The notes beneath the pieces are model-generated. The model was not told where the DNA came from and ran no database searches. It saw only the letters and a list, made by a program, of their open reading frames with translations. Below are positions 56,618-64,000 of a DNA stretch of 64,000 nucleotides, piece by piece; position 1 is the stretch's first letter; each line of letters begins with the position of its first letter. The translations under genes were made by a program, and so were the position numbers. This DNA comes from Cytobacillus firmus (lineage in GTDB: Bacteria > Bacillota > Bacilli > Bacillales > Cytobacillaceae), in NCBI RefSeq assembly GCF_023715565.1, contig NZ_JAMBOJ010000009.1:37190-101189 (forward strand), read 5' to 3'.

Positions 56618-57562
56618 TCAATAGGACACAAGCGGGGCATCAGCAACACACCTGAACCCAGTATTGCCAGCGGAGCTGTCTGGAGTATTAGAGCTGCGAG
56701 CAGCCACCCGATAGCGATTGCAATAAGATTCATGGCATAAATAGGACCCTCCTCTGATAGCTTTTGCTTCCCCGCTTAGAGGTCCTGCTGGATTATTGGA
56801 GCCGTTCTTTTCTACGTCTCTTGTAAACCAATCCGCACACCATTCCCATACATTTCCGACCATATTAAACAAGCCATACCCATTTGGCGGAAATGACTTT
56901 GAAGGGGCAGTCCCTGCAAAACCATCCTCCAGGCTGTTTTCCACAGGAAAGGTCCCCTGCCAGATATTGCACAGGTGCTTTCCGCCAGGTGTTAGCTCAT
57001 CTCCCCAAGGGTACTTTTTTTGTACAAGTCCTCCCCTCGCTGCAAACTCCCATTCTGCTTCTGTTGGGAGTCTTTTTCCTGCCCAATCACAATAAGCAGC
57101 TGCATCATTCCAGGAGACATGAATGACAGGGTGATCCAGCCGGTCTTCAATTAAGGATCCTGGGCCTTCAGGATGCTTCCAAGAAGCTCCTTCGATTGCA
57201 AACCACCAGGGGGTATGGGGAGATTGCCTTTTTCTTGTTTTCAGCTCTTTAGGAAGGAAAAGATGAAAAACAAATGACCAGTTATATTTTTCAGCGTCTG
57301 TCTTATAACCCGTATCATTGATGAAATCCTGGAATTTTTCATTAGTCACTGCGTAGCTGTCCATCAAGAAAGGATCAATCTTTACGGTACGGACTGGACC
57401 TTCCCGGTCTGCAGTACCCATCAGGTATTCTCCTCCAGGGAGAAAAACCATTCCGGCAGTTGATCTTATTCCATTATGTTTGAAGACTGTATCGCTCTGT
57501 TCTTTATAGTCTTGTATATAAAGGCACACCCAATAATAATTTCTCATTGGGCACAACCTCAA
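56618..57562 (-). CDS. formylglycine-generating enzyme (SUMF1/FGE family)
   Basis: Oxidises a Cys of sulfatases to formylglycine. Motifs: GMVFLPGGEYLMGT, HPVIHVSWNDAAAYCDWAG, KRLPTEAEWEFAARGG, GNVWEWCADWF, and the active-site SYLCHESYCNRYRVAARSSN with the two copper Cys. The first 20 codons (57562 down) read the GH18 gene out of frame, so the natural start is unclear; ATG 57451 (GMVFLPGG) or a lost upstream start is likely. No sulfatase is in the window. Confidence 0.85.
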   Translation of the reverse strand: MRLCPMRNYYWVCLYIQDYKEQSDTVFKHNGIRSTAGMVFLPGGEYLMGTADREGPVRTVKIDPFLMDSYAVTNEKFQDFINDTGYKTDAEKYNWSFVFHLFLPKELKTRKRQSPHTPWWFAIEGASWKHPEGPGSLIEDRLDHPVIHVSWNDAAAYCDWAGKRLPTEAEWEFAARGGLVQKKYPWGDELTPGGKHLCNIWQGTFPVENSLEDGFAGTAPSKSFPPNGYGLFNMVGNVWEWCADWFTRDVEKNGSNNPAGPLSGEAKAIRGGSYLCHESYCNRYRVAARSSNTPDSSAGNTGFRCVADAPLVSY

Positions 57563-58916
57563 GCAAATGTTTCAGGTTTTCCTCGACCCAAGGGAGGCTT
57601 GCTACACTTCCCGCAACCTGTGAGCTGCCCCAATGTTCATCATAAGCCATGACTACCATATAATCTGCTATACCCGCCAGCTTATCCCTTTCATAAAAGG
57701 CAGACCAATTGCCGCTTGATGAAATGAAAGTGATATCCATCGACACTACTAAACCTGCTTCATGAAAGTAAGGAGTGGCTTCCCTTACAAACTGTGTTAT
57801 GTAAGGACCGTCTGCAGGATTAACATTTTCAATGTCCAGATTGATCCCGTTTAATCCATTTAATTGACTGAAATGCAGAAGCTGGCGAATCATATTCTGC
57901 CTGGTATCAAAAGAACCAAAAGCTTCATGTGTCAATTCAGGGTCAAATGCATTTGAAAACAAGCCCCAAATTTGGTATCCCTGTTTTTTGGACCATTTTG
58001 CATAATCCTTTGAACCAAGATTATTAATAGTCCCTTTTCCGTCAGCCAGCTCAAACCATGTTGGTGAAATGACATTCACACCAGCCATCCTCGGGATGTT
58101 TGAAGTATTCGGGTTTTTAGTATATACAGCTTCCCATGTCAGCTGAATAGGACCATCTAATTTGGGGACTGTATATTCTGTTTCTTCCAGAGAAATAGCA
58201 ATTTTCTTGCTCTCTCCCTTTTTTATGTATTTCTTTTTCAAATAGCCGGCTGTACCGTCTTCTATTCTAATAAAAAAGTAGTCTTCTTTTTCATGTTCTA
58301 TAAAGACATTCTCTTTCGGAGATAAGGTGGATGTATACGGTGAATTCAGACTTGCTTTTGTCCTCAGCCGGAGCAATTCATCATGAATATCTTTTTCCGT
58401 CACTTTACCGGAAGCCAAAGTATCTCCATTCTTTTTAATCCAAACTGCACCTGTATCAGGGAGTATTGAATAAGCTATTGGGTAGATTTCCAATAGAGGC
58501 TCAATCGCTAAATACCTTTCTCCATCTATCTGTTTAACAGCAGAAAAGTCCAATTTAACAGCCTCCTCATTCACATAATAACTCGAAGAATCAGATGGAA
58601 GCTGCACTACTTTATTCTTAGTGGTAATGATGATAGATTGTGAATGTTCATCAACCATAATAGCTTCATCAACAAATTCCTGCAGAAATGGTAATGGCAG
58701 ATATGTCGTTTCCCCTTCTAAATAAGCATTTCCCTCCTGCTTGCCCATAAATAAAATTGGATGATCTCCTTTAAAGTAATCTGCTTTCTCTTTTGAAGCA
58801 AAAGGGTATAAAAATAGGATTACGCTTGAGGTTATCAGTGTAAAAGCAAACAAAAGCCCCGCAAAAATAAATTTTTTAGCGGGAGCCTTTTTCTTACTTG
58901 TTTCTATTTCATACAT
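57504..58916 (-). pseudogene. GH18 glycosidase (spore-type), C-terminally truncated
   Basis: 470 residues from ATG 58916 (GGAGG 7 bases upstream). One N-terminal membrane anchor (KKFIFAGLLFAFTLITSSVI), a linker/beta region, an SH3-like piece and the GH18 barrel with NGINLDIENV (DxxDxE-type catalytic motif). It stops at LLLGVPLYTRL, where full-length relatives go on with the strands found at 49.1-49.4 kb. So it has lost about 100 C-terminal residues. Role: peptidoglycan or spore-cortex turnover. Confidence 0.85.
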
Positions 58917-59039
58917 TTCTCTTCCTCCCCTTATTTCCATTGTAACGAAATAGATCATGGGAAGAAATTTTAGAATTTCATCAATTATTCACCCCTTCCT
59001 ATATTAACGAAATTAATACAGGAAAGGTTTCAACCTTTT

Positions 59040-60485
59040 TCAGTATGTTGTAAAGTGAGTAAGCTTCTGCAGTCTGTAAGTAATATACTTAACCCCCGGC
59101 ATTTTCTCGTTAGATGAATAGTTCTTTGTATAAATGGCACCATCATTATTCCAAAGCTTATTAAAATACCTGTCAACATCCCTTATAACCTGGGATTGGG
59201 CTGGTGCACTGATTTTTAAATTTGTCTCCAGGTTTAAATCATCCAGATTTCTTCTTGTAAAATTAGCTGAACCAGCTATGATCAAGCTTTTTTCTTTGCC
59301 GGTAACATACATGATTTTCGGATGGTATTGTTCAAATCCAGTATTGTACCATTTGATTTTTATGTTTTCATGACCTAGTTTATCCAATTCAGCTGCAACA
59401 GGTATATTAGGAAGCCCAATTTTTTCAGATCCAAAAGCGTTCTGGTTGGGATCCAGGATCATTTGTACTATAACTCCCCGGTCGGCTGCTTCTTTAAGTG
59501 CGTCAACTACTTTCCTGTCAGCAAGATAAAACATGCCTAGCCAGATGGTTTCTCCTTTCTTGACTTTATTAATTTCTTGAAGAATATGTTTATAGATCTT
59601 GCCTTCAGTCAGCACCTGGACCTTAAGCGGGCCAGTTTTATTGCTCTTTTCAGGTTTGAAATCTGCTAATTTTCCGGATGCTGAATAATCGACCACTGCC
59701 TGCTCCGTTTTGACGAGATCAGCTAAGATTGGCCCTTTTACTTCAAATGCTATATTGGAATGAAATCCGCTCGCATTGTGCGGGTTTCCGGACGTTACAA
59801 TTCCTGTCTTTTCCGTCACAAAAACCTTCCGGTGATTTGCTTTTATGTTCATTAGATCGAGATAGGACCTAAATGTCACCTTTGGAGCATTTTCTGCGAG
59901 CGGATTCGGCAGCCAGCCTTCTCCACTCTGGCCAAACCATTGAATAAATACACGCCAGAATGCCGAATAAATAGGATTTGAATCCCTTAAAGGAACTAGT
60001 GAAGTATAAACCACGTTTATGCCATTCTCTTTAAGGTCCCGGAATTCCGGAACTTCATGCGATCCATAGGTGCTGTTAATCCGATCCGTGATCACGGTAA
60101 TTTCCATATTCGGGCGGCTGAGCTTTTTTTCTATTAGCTTATCAGCAATTTTACCGCTAATATCCGGATAATTTTTATCCCCATCATTAAAGCCATTAAA
60201 TAAAAACATATCCATCACTATAAAATCCTCTGACTCGTCAATTGCTTCTATAATACGCTGAAAGATCTGCTGCTCACTTTCTCTTTTGCCATTTTCTTTT
60301 TCATAGGTTAAATCGTAAAGGAACTGAGCATCTTCTGCAGAATATACTTCCCCTTCAAACGAAAGACCCTTTGGCAGTGATTTATTGGATTGATAGATGA
60401 TGGTTGCTGCCAATACCAGCACAAGGCTCAATATGGGTATCCATACCCTTTTTATTTTTACTTTTCCCAGAACCTTTTTCACCAA
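59040..60485 (-). CDS. phospholipase D-family protein (cardiolipin synthase-like)
   Basis: 481 residues with an N-terminal membrane anchor (VWIPILSLVLVLAATIIY) and two PLD half-sites: NHRKVFVTEKTGIVTSGNP and QYHPKIMYVTGKEKSLIIAG followed by SANFTRRNLDDLNLE. The His and Lys are kept, but the usual Asp is Glu in the first and not seen in the second. Hydrolyses or transfers phospholipid head groups in relatives. Confidence 0.78.
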   Translation of the reverse strand: MVKKVLGKVKIKRVWIPILSLVLVLAATIIYQSNKSLPKGLSFEGEVYSAEDAQFLYDLTYEKENGKRESEQQIFQRIIEAIDESEDFIVMDMFLFNGFNDGDKNYPDISGKIADKLIEKKLSRPNMEITVITDRINSTYGSHEVPEFRDLKENGINVVYTSLVPLRDSNPIYSAFWRVFIQWFGQSGEGWLPNPLAENAPKVTFRSYLDLMNIKANHRKVFVTEKTGIVTSGNPHNASGFHSNIAFEVKGPILADLVKTEQAVVDYSASGKLADFKPEKSNKTGPLKVQVLTEGKIYKHILQEINKVKKGETIWLGMFYLADRKVVDALKEAADRGVIVQMILDPNQNAFGSEKIGLPNIPVAAELDKLGHENIKIKWYNTGFEQYHPKIMYVTGKEKSLIIAGSANFTRRNLDDLNLETNLKISAPAQSQVIRDVDRYFNKLWNNDGAIYTKNYSSNEKMPGVKYITYRLQKLTHFTTY

Positions 60486-60577
60486 GACTCCCCCTGCTCC
60501 TTAGACTGAGATAACTATATATAGACCATTTTTGACTATTGTAAACTCATCTATGCGCGTTCAGGCAAAATAAAAGA

Positions 60578-60595
60578 CGAAGGCAGGTGCCTTCG
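60578..60595 (-). terminator. terminator after the DUF3243 gene
   Basis: CGAAGGCA and TGCCTTCG with a two-base loop; followed on minus by TCTTTTATTTT. Confidence 0.75.
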
Positions 60596-60611
60596 CCATT
60601 TAAATCTATTA

Positions 60612-60932
60612 TTACCCAACAAGCTTTACAAGCATATGTGACAGCTTATGCTTTTCTTCTTCTGTTCCTACCTTCCACAATTCCTGAAGAAGTTTTTCTT
60701 CCCGGTTTCTCGGATCTTCTTTGGAAGCCAGATAATCTCCTACCTTTTGAGCAGTATTAGCAAGCTGCTCCTCATCCATGCCCATTTTCTGTCCCATGGA
60801 AACCTTTCCGCTTAAATAATCTTTAAACCCATCAAAGCTTGAAAGAATTTCATCTTTCTTCTCGCTCCCCATGTTATCGAGCTTACCCTCTACATTAGCT
60901 GCTTGTCCATTTACTTTATTATTTTGTTCCAT
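60612..60932 (-). CDS. DUF3243 protein (YmfJ-like)
   Basis: 106 residues from ATG 60932 (AAAGGAGA upstream), not the longer frame to 61061. SFDGFKDYLSGKVSMGQKMG, VGDYLASKEDPRNREEKLL and LWKVGTEEEKHKLSHMLVKL match DUF3243, a small helical family common in Bacillaceae. Function unknown. Confidence 0.87.
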   Translation of the reverse strand: MEQNNKVNGQAANVEGKLDNMGSEKKDEILSSFDGFKDYLSGKVSMGQKMGMDEEQLANTAQKVGDYLASKEDPRNREEKLLQELWKVGTEEEKHKLSHMLVKLVG

Positions 60933-61123
60933 GCTAATCTCTCCTTTAATTGGATTTGATTGCTGTGACAGTCTACTAATACCCGGTGACAAACATATCA
61001 AACAAAAGCGAGAGAGTTTGAAGCCCCCAGAAATAAATTGGTCTTCTTTTAAATTGCACATGGTATGCTGCTTTGCTCACATGGTACAATATACTAACAT
61101 AGAAAGTATGAAGGAGAGTTTTT

Positions 61124-61708
61124 ATGATTTATGGAATTATCATTATTTTAGCTTATTTACTTGGCTCCATTCCTTCAGGTTTAATTGTTGGAAAACTTTT
61201 TTATGGAGTGGATATTCGTGAGCATGGCAGCGGAAATCTGGGCGGTACCAATACATTCCGAACCCTTGGAGTGAAGGCCGGCATGATCGTTACCATAGCC
61301 GATATCTTAAAAGGTACCCTTGCTGCATCCCTTCCCTTTTTCTTTGATTCAGAAATGCATCATCTTATTGCCGGAGTTTTTGCCGTTATTGGACATATGT
61401 ATCCGCTGTTTGCCGGTTTTCGCGGAGGAAAAGCAGTGGCAACTTCAGGCGGAGTGCTGTTAGCCTATGTACCGTTCATGTTTCTTATCATATTGGGTGT
61501 TTTCTTTCTAAGCCTTTACATAACTAAGTATGTGTCTTTATCCTCTATTCTAGCAGCAGCAGCTTCCATCATTTACGCTTTTATATTAGGAGACTTACCG
61601 CTGATTATTGTTGTGTCTATCCTGGGATTCTTTGTTATATACAGGCACAGGGCCAACATTAAACGAATCAGGGACAAAACCGAGCCCAAAATAAAATGGC
61701 TTGGCTAA
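61124..61708 (+). CDS. plsY: glycerol-3-phosphate acyltransferase PlsY
   Basis: 194 residues, integral membrane acyltransferase that makes lysophosphatidate from acyl-phosphate. Motifs: [36 protein letters not shown] and [20 protein letters not shown] precedes the ATG. In B. subtilis it is next to yneT-parE-parC; here it is about 39 kb away from them. Confidence 0.95.
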   Translation: MIYGIIIILAYLLGSIPSGLIVGKLFYGVDIREHGSGNLGGTNTFRTLGVKAGMIVTIADILKGTLAASLPFFFDSEMHHLIAGVFAVIGHMYPLFAGFRGGKAVATSGGVLLAYVPFMFLIILGVFFLSLYITKYVSLSSILAAAASIIYAFILGDLPLIIVVSILGFFVIYRHRANIKRIRDKTEPKIKWLG

Positions 61709-61729
61709 AAGCCAGCCCGCACCGCAAAG

Positions 61730-61756
61730 CAGCAGATCTTATTTCTGCTGTTTTTT
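61730..61756 (+). terminator. terminator after plsY
   Basis: CAGCAGA / TCTGCTG stem and six T. Confidence 0.85.
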
Positions 61757-61855
61757 ACTTTGCGAATAAATTTTTATACATAAAAGAACATATATTGATA
61801 TCTTTCGCCATACATTAGTTTAGGCTTAACTTTTGCCGAAAACGCTAATGTTAGG

Positions 61856-62581
61856 ATGAACAATGAGATGGAGAAGGAAAAAGTGAAATATATAAAAAAA
61901 GCAGAAATAGAAATCCGTGAAATCGACCGACAGCTGGCAGCAGTATTAGCCCATGAAATCAGAAATCCGTTGACAACAGTGAAAGGTTTTATGGAGCTCT
62001 TAAAGCCCTACTTAATTGAGATCGGCAAAGAACACTACGCCCAAATTGCCATTGATGAGATTAATAGGGCAAATGATATGATATATGAATTTCTAAATGC
62101 ATCTAAGGCTGGATTTAACACGAAAACGGAAATAGACTTAAACAAATTGATTAAGGAAATGAAGATTTCATTCGACAATCAGGCAAATATAAAAAAAATA
62201 AACCTTTCTGTTAACCTATGTCCTAAAAAGCCCATCATCTATGGTGATTCGAATAAGATAAAGCAAGTACTGATCAATGTATTAAAAAATGCATTGGAGG
62301 CATGTGAAGAAGCTCATGCAGGAGATGGAAAGGTTTGCCTGACTGTCAAATCAAACAGCCTTAAAGCCAAAATCATTATTGAGGATAATGGAACGGGCAT
62401 GTCAGAAGAAACGATTCACCGATTATTTTCACCATTTTATACAACAAAAGAAAAAGGGACTGGCATCGGTCTATCCATATGCAGGAAAATAATTGAGGAA
62501 CATAATGGCAGTATTAAAGTCCATTCCACTCATTCACAAGGCAGTGTCTTTACAATTGAACTTCCTATGGCTTCGAACTGA
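61856..62581 (+). CDS. minimal sensor histidine kinase (sporulation-kinase-like)
   Basis: 241 residues, soluble. H-box LAHEIRNPLTTVKGFMELL, N-box NVLKNALEACEEA, G1 IEDNGTGMS and G2 TGIGLSICRKIIEEHNG. There is no sensor domain: only about 25 residues precede the H-box. It resembles the kinase core of KinA-E-type enzymes. No response regulator is adjacent. Confidence 0.88.
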   Translation: MNNEMEKEKVKYIKKAEIEIREIDRQLAAVLAHEIRNPLTTVKGFMELLKPYLIEIGKEHYAQIAIDEINRANDMIYEFLNASKAGFNTKTEIDLNKLIKEMKISFDNQANIKKINLSVNLCPKKPIIYGDSNKIKQVLINVLKNALEACEEAHAGDGKVCLTVKSNSLKAKIIIEDNGTGMSEETIHRLFSPFYTTKEKGTGIGLSICRKIIEEHNGSIKVHSTHSQGSVFTIELPMASN

Positions 62582-62698
62582 TAAAGGGATTGAAAACGAT
62601 GAAATAATTGCAGAAAAATGATGAAAAATGCAAAGATCCATATTAAAATTAGACTATTAATATATTTTCTAATGCTCTATATTAAGGGGATAATTTTA

Positions 62699-63859
62699 AT
62701 GAAAAACACCAAAGCCTTTATGCTATCCGCATTTTTCTGTACCACATTAGTATTTTGTTCGGGTCTCTTAATCTATAAAATGCACACTGAATACAAAGCT
62801 GAGGCTGCTGAAGCCAAACCTGTACAGCTGCATCCAGAAATCAGGGAAACTGCCGAGGGCAATAAAATCCTTATTGAAAGGGTGACCTTGGGAGCTATTG
62901 GCGACATCCTTATTCATGATTGGGTATATAATGATGCAAAAACAAAAACTGGCTACGATTTCAAACCAATGTTTGAACATGCAAAATCGCTATTAAATAC
63001 TCCCGATCTCTTACTTGCCAATCAGGAGACTATTCTGGGCGGCCACAATATAGGTATTTCCAGTTACCCCATGTTCAACAGCCCTCAGGAAGTGGGGGAT
63101 GCTTTGATAGATGCAGGCGTTGATATCGTTTCAACTGCCAATAACCATTCACTCGATAAGGGAGTAAAGGGCTTGGAAGCTTCTCTCGATTATATGGATC
63201 AAATTGGATTGCCGCATGTGGGAACGAGCAGAACACCGCGGGAGCAGCAAACCTTGAAAATACTCAGCAAAAACGGAATTAAAGTTGCCTATCTTTCTTA
63301 TACCTATGGCACAAACGGAATACCCGTACCGGCAGGTAAAGAATACCTCGTTAATCTCATTGATGAAACCGCCATAAAAAAAGAAATTAAACGGGCTAAA
63401 GACGAAGCTGACATTGTTGTGATGAGTATGCATTGGGGGAATGAATATCAGCTTCAGCCAACAGAGGATCAGAAGAAATTAGCTCAGACACTTGTTAATG
63501 AAGGTGTTGACATTGTCTTCGGCCACCATCCACATGTACTGCAGCCTATGGAGTGGATTGACAGAAAAGACGGCGGCCGGTCATTGGTCGTATACTCGCT
63601 TGGCAATTTTTTATCTGGGCAGATGCGCGATTATAAAGATATAGGCGGGCTTGCCACTGTAGAGGTTACAAAATACATTGACCAAAATGGGGTCAATGTC
63701 ACACTTACCAATCCGGAATTTGTACCGACCTATGTCAGCAATAAACAGCTAAGTCATTACCGGATCGTACCGCTCGAGGATGCGGGCAGCTTTGGTTTAC
63801 CCCATGCAGAGTCCAAATATGCCGAAATTATGAAACATATGATGGGTAATGTTCAGTAA
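62699..63859 (+). CDS. CapA-family protein (poly-gamma-glutamate synthesis type)
   Basis: 386 residues from ATG 62699 (AAGGGGA 8 bases upstream); earlier in-frame codons from 62618 lack a site. N-terminal anchor (AFMLSAFFCTTLVFCSGLLI), then a metallophosphatase-like CapA domain: LGAIGDILIHDWVYND, LLANQET, STANNHSLDKG, MSMHWGNEYQ and GHHPHVLQPMEW. Acts outside the cell on anionic polymer or signals in relatives. Single gene. Confidence 0.88.
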   Translation: MKNTKAFMLSAFFCTTLVFCSGLLIYKMHTEYKAEAAEAKPVQLHPEIRETAEGNKILIERVTLGAIGDILIHDWVYNDAKTKTGYDFKPMFEHAKSLLNTPDLLLANQETILGGHNIGISSYPMFNSPQEVGDALIDAGVDIVSTANNHSLDKGVKGLEASLDYMDQIGLPHVGTSRTPREQQTLKILSKNGIKVAYLSYTYGTNGIPVPAGKEYLVNLIDETAIKKEIKRAKDEADIVVMSMHWGNEYQLQPTEDQKKLAQTLVNEGVDIVFGHHPHVLQPMEWIDRKDGGRSLVVYSLGNFLSGQMRDYKDIGGLATVEVTKYIDQNGVNVTLTNPEFVPTYVSNKQLSHYRIVPLEDAGSFGLPHAESKYAEIMKHMMGNVQ

Positions 63860-63876
63860 AGCGCTTATAGCGCTTC

Positions 63877-63925
63877 AGACTGTCGACAAACTCGATGAAA
63901 ATCGTACTTGTCGACAGTCTTTTTT
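63877..63925 (+). terminator. hairpin before the IS1182-type transposase
   Basis: AGACTGTCGACAA (63877-63889) and TTGTCGACAGTCT (63908-63920), then T6. It may be both the capA terminator and the left end of the element. Confidence 0.65.
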
Positions 63926-63965
63926 GATTTAAAATAGAAGTAATACAATGCTTGAGGTGATTAAT

Positions 63966-64000
63966 ATGCTTTCTAAACATAATCCAATTCAACGAGATCA
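63966..64000 (+). mobile_element. start of an IS1182-type transposase (cut by the window end)
   Basis: ATG 63966 with GAGGTGAT upstream reads MLSKHNPIQRDQ, like the beginning of IS1182-family transposases. Only 11-12 codons are visible, so this is a recognition from a short prefix. Confidence 0.5.

Noticed and set aside
56618..57562. The FGE-domain protein as SenA (selenoneine synthase) partner for the SenB-like/selD pair
   Set aside because: It carries the SYLCHESYC copper-Cys pair of true formylglycine-generating enzymes, lacks the DinB-type domain of EgtB/SenA proteins and is 50 kb away.
1..64000. CRISPR arrays, tRNA or rRNA genes
   Set aside because: No regularly spaced short repeats and no cloverleaf or rRNA sequence were recognised on reading the window.

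Overview
This window comes from a low-GC Gram-positive bacterium of the Bacillaceae (Bacillus/Cytobacillus-like). Genes have strong AGGAGG-type ribosome sites with ATG, GTG and TTG starts. The chromosomal neighbours include B. subtilis-type blocks (yneT-parE-parC-alsT, plsY, htpG, the puc xanthine dehydrogenase operon), and regulation is of Firmicutes type (CIRCE, LexA box, purine riboswitch, U-tailed terminators).

Layout. 0-7.2 kb: pepF, then a selenium locus made of a SenB-like glycosyltransferase followed at once by selD, which carries an in-frame UGA at its active-site position. After a terminator come a PhnD/E/C-type ABC importer and a cytoplasmic NodB-type deacetylase. 7.3-13 kb: a phosphotransferase pseudogene with two in-frame UGA stops, htpG behind a CIRCE operator, an APC permease and small proteins. 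13-21.6 kb (minus strand): staygreen-family protein, secreted protein, alsT, parC, parE (LexA box), yneT. In B. subtilis plsY lies next to yneT; here it is about 39 kb away, so 21.7-61.1 kb looks like accessory DNA.

22.6-36.9 kb (minus strand): a long operon for a bacterial microcompartment (three BMC-H proteins, one BMC-P protein, two unknown associated proteins) together with UbiD/UbiX, an isochorismatase-type cysteine hydrolase, a cyclic amidohydrolase, adenine deaminase, a cyclase-family hydrolase, a DUF1989 protein, an M20 hydrolase, a deaminase-type amidohydrolase and an NCS2 permease. This set fits a ring-opening and decarboxylating purine route (xanthine to ureidoimidazole carboxylate to aminoimidazole carboxylate to aminoimidazole to imidazolone), a proposal from gene content only. 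37.6-46.5 kb (plus strand): a purine riboswitch with an unusual J3/1 junction, then pucE-B-C-D-A xanthine dehydrogenase and maturation genes, an AzgA/PbuG-type permease and a second adenine deaminase. The two arms would collect adenine, guanine and hypoxanthine and channel them to xanthine.

46.8-57.5 kb is a decayed island: IS110, ISL3, integrase and VanZ remnants, imperfect direct repeats, a WHH-type nuclease toxin followed by a broken membrane protein, a LysR pseudogene and a formylglycine-generating enzyme. A GH18 gene is split by about 8 kb of this material (N-terminal part at 57.5-58.9 kb, C-terminal part at 49.1-49.4 kb). 59-64 kb: a PLD-family protein, a DUF3243 protein, plsY, a minimal histidine kinase, a CapA-family protein and the start of an IS1182-type transposase. 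No tRNA, rRNA or CRISPR array was seen.
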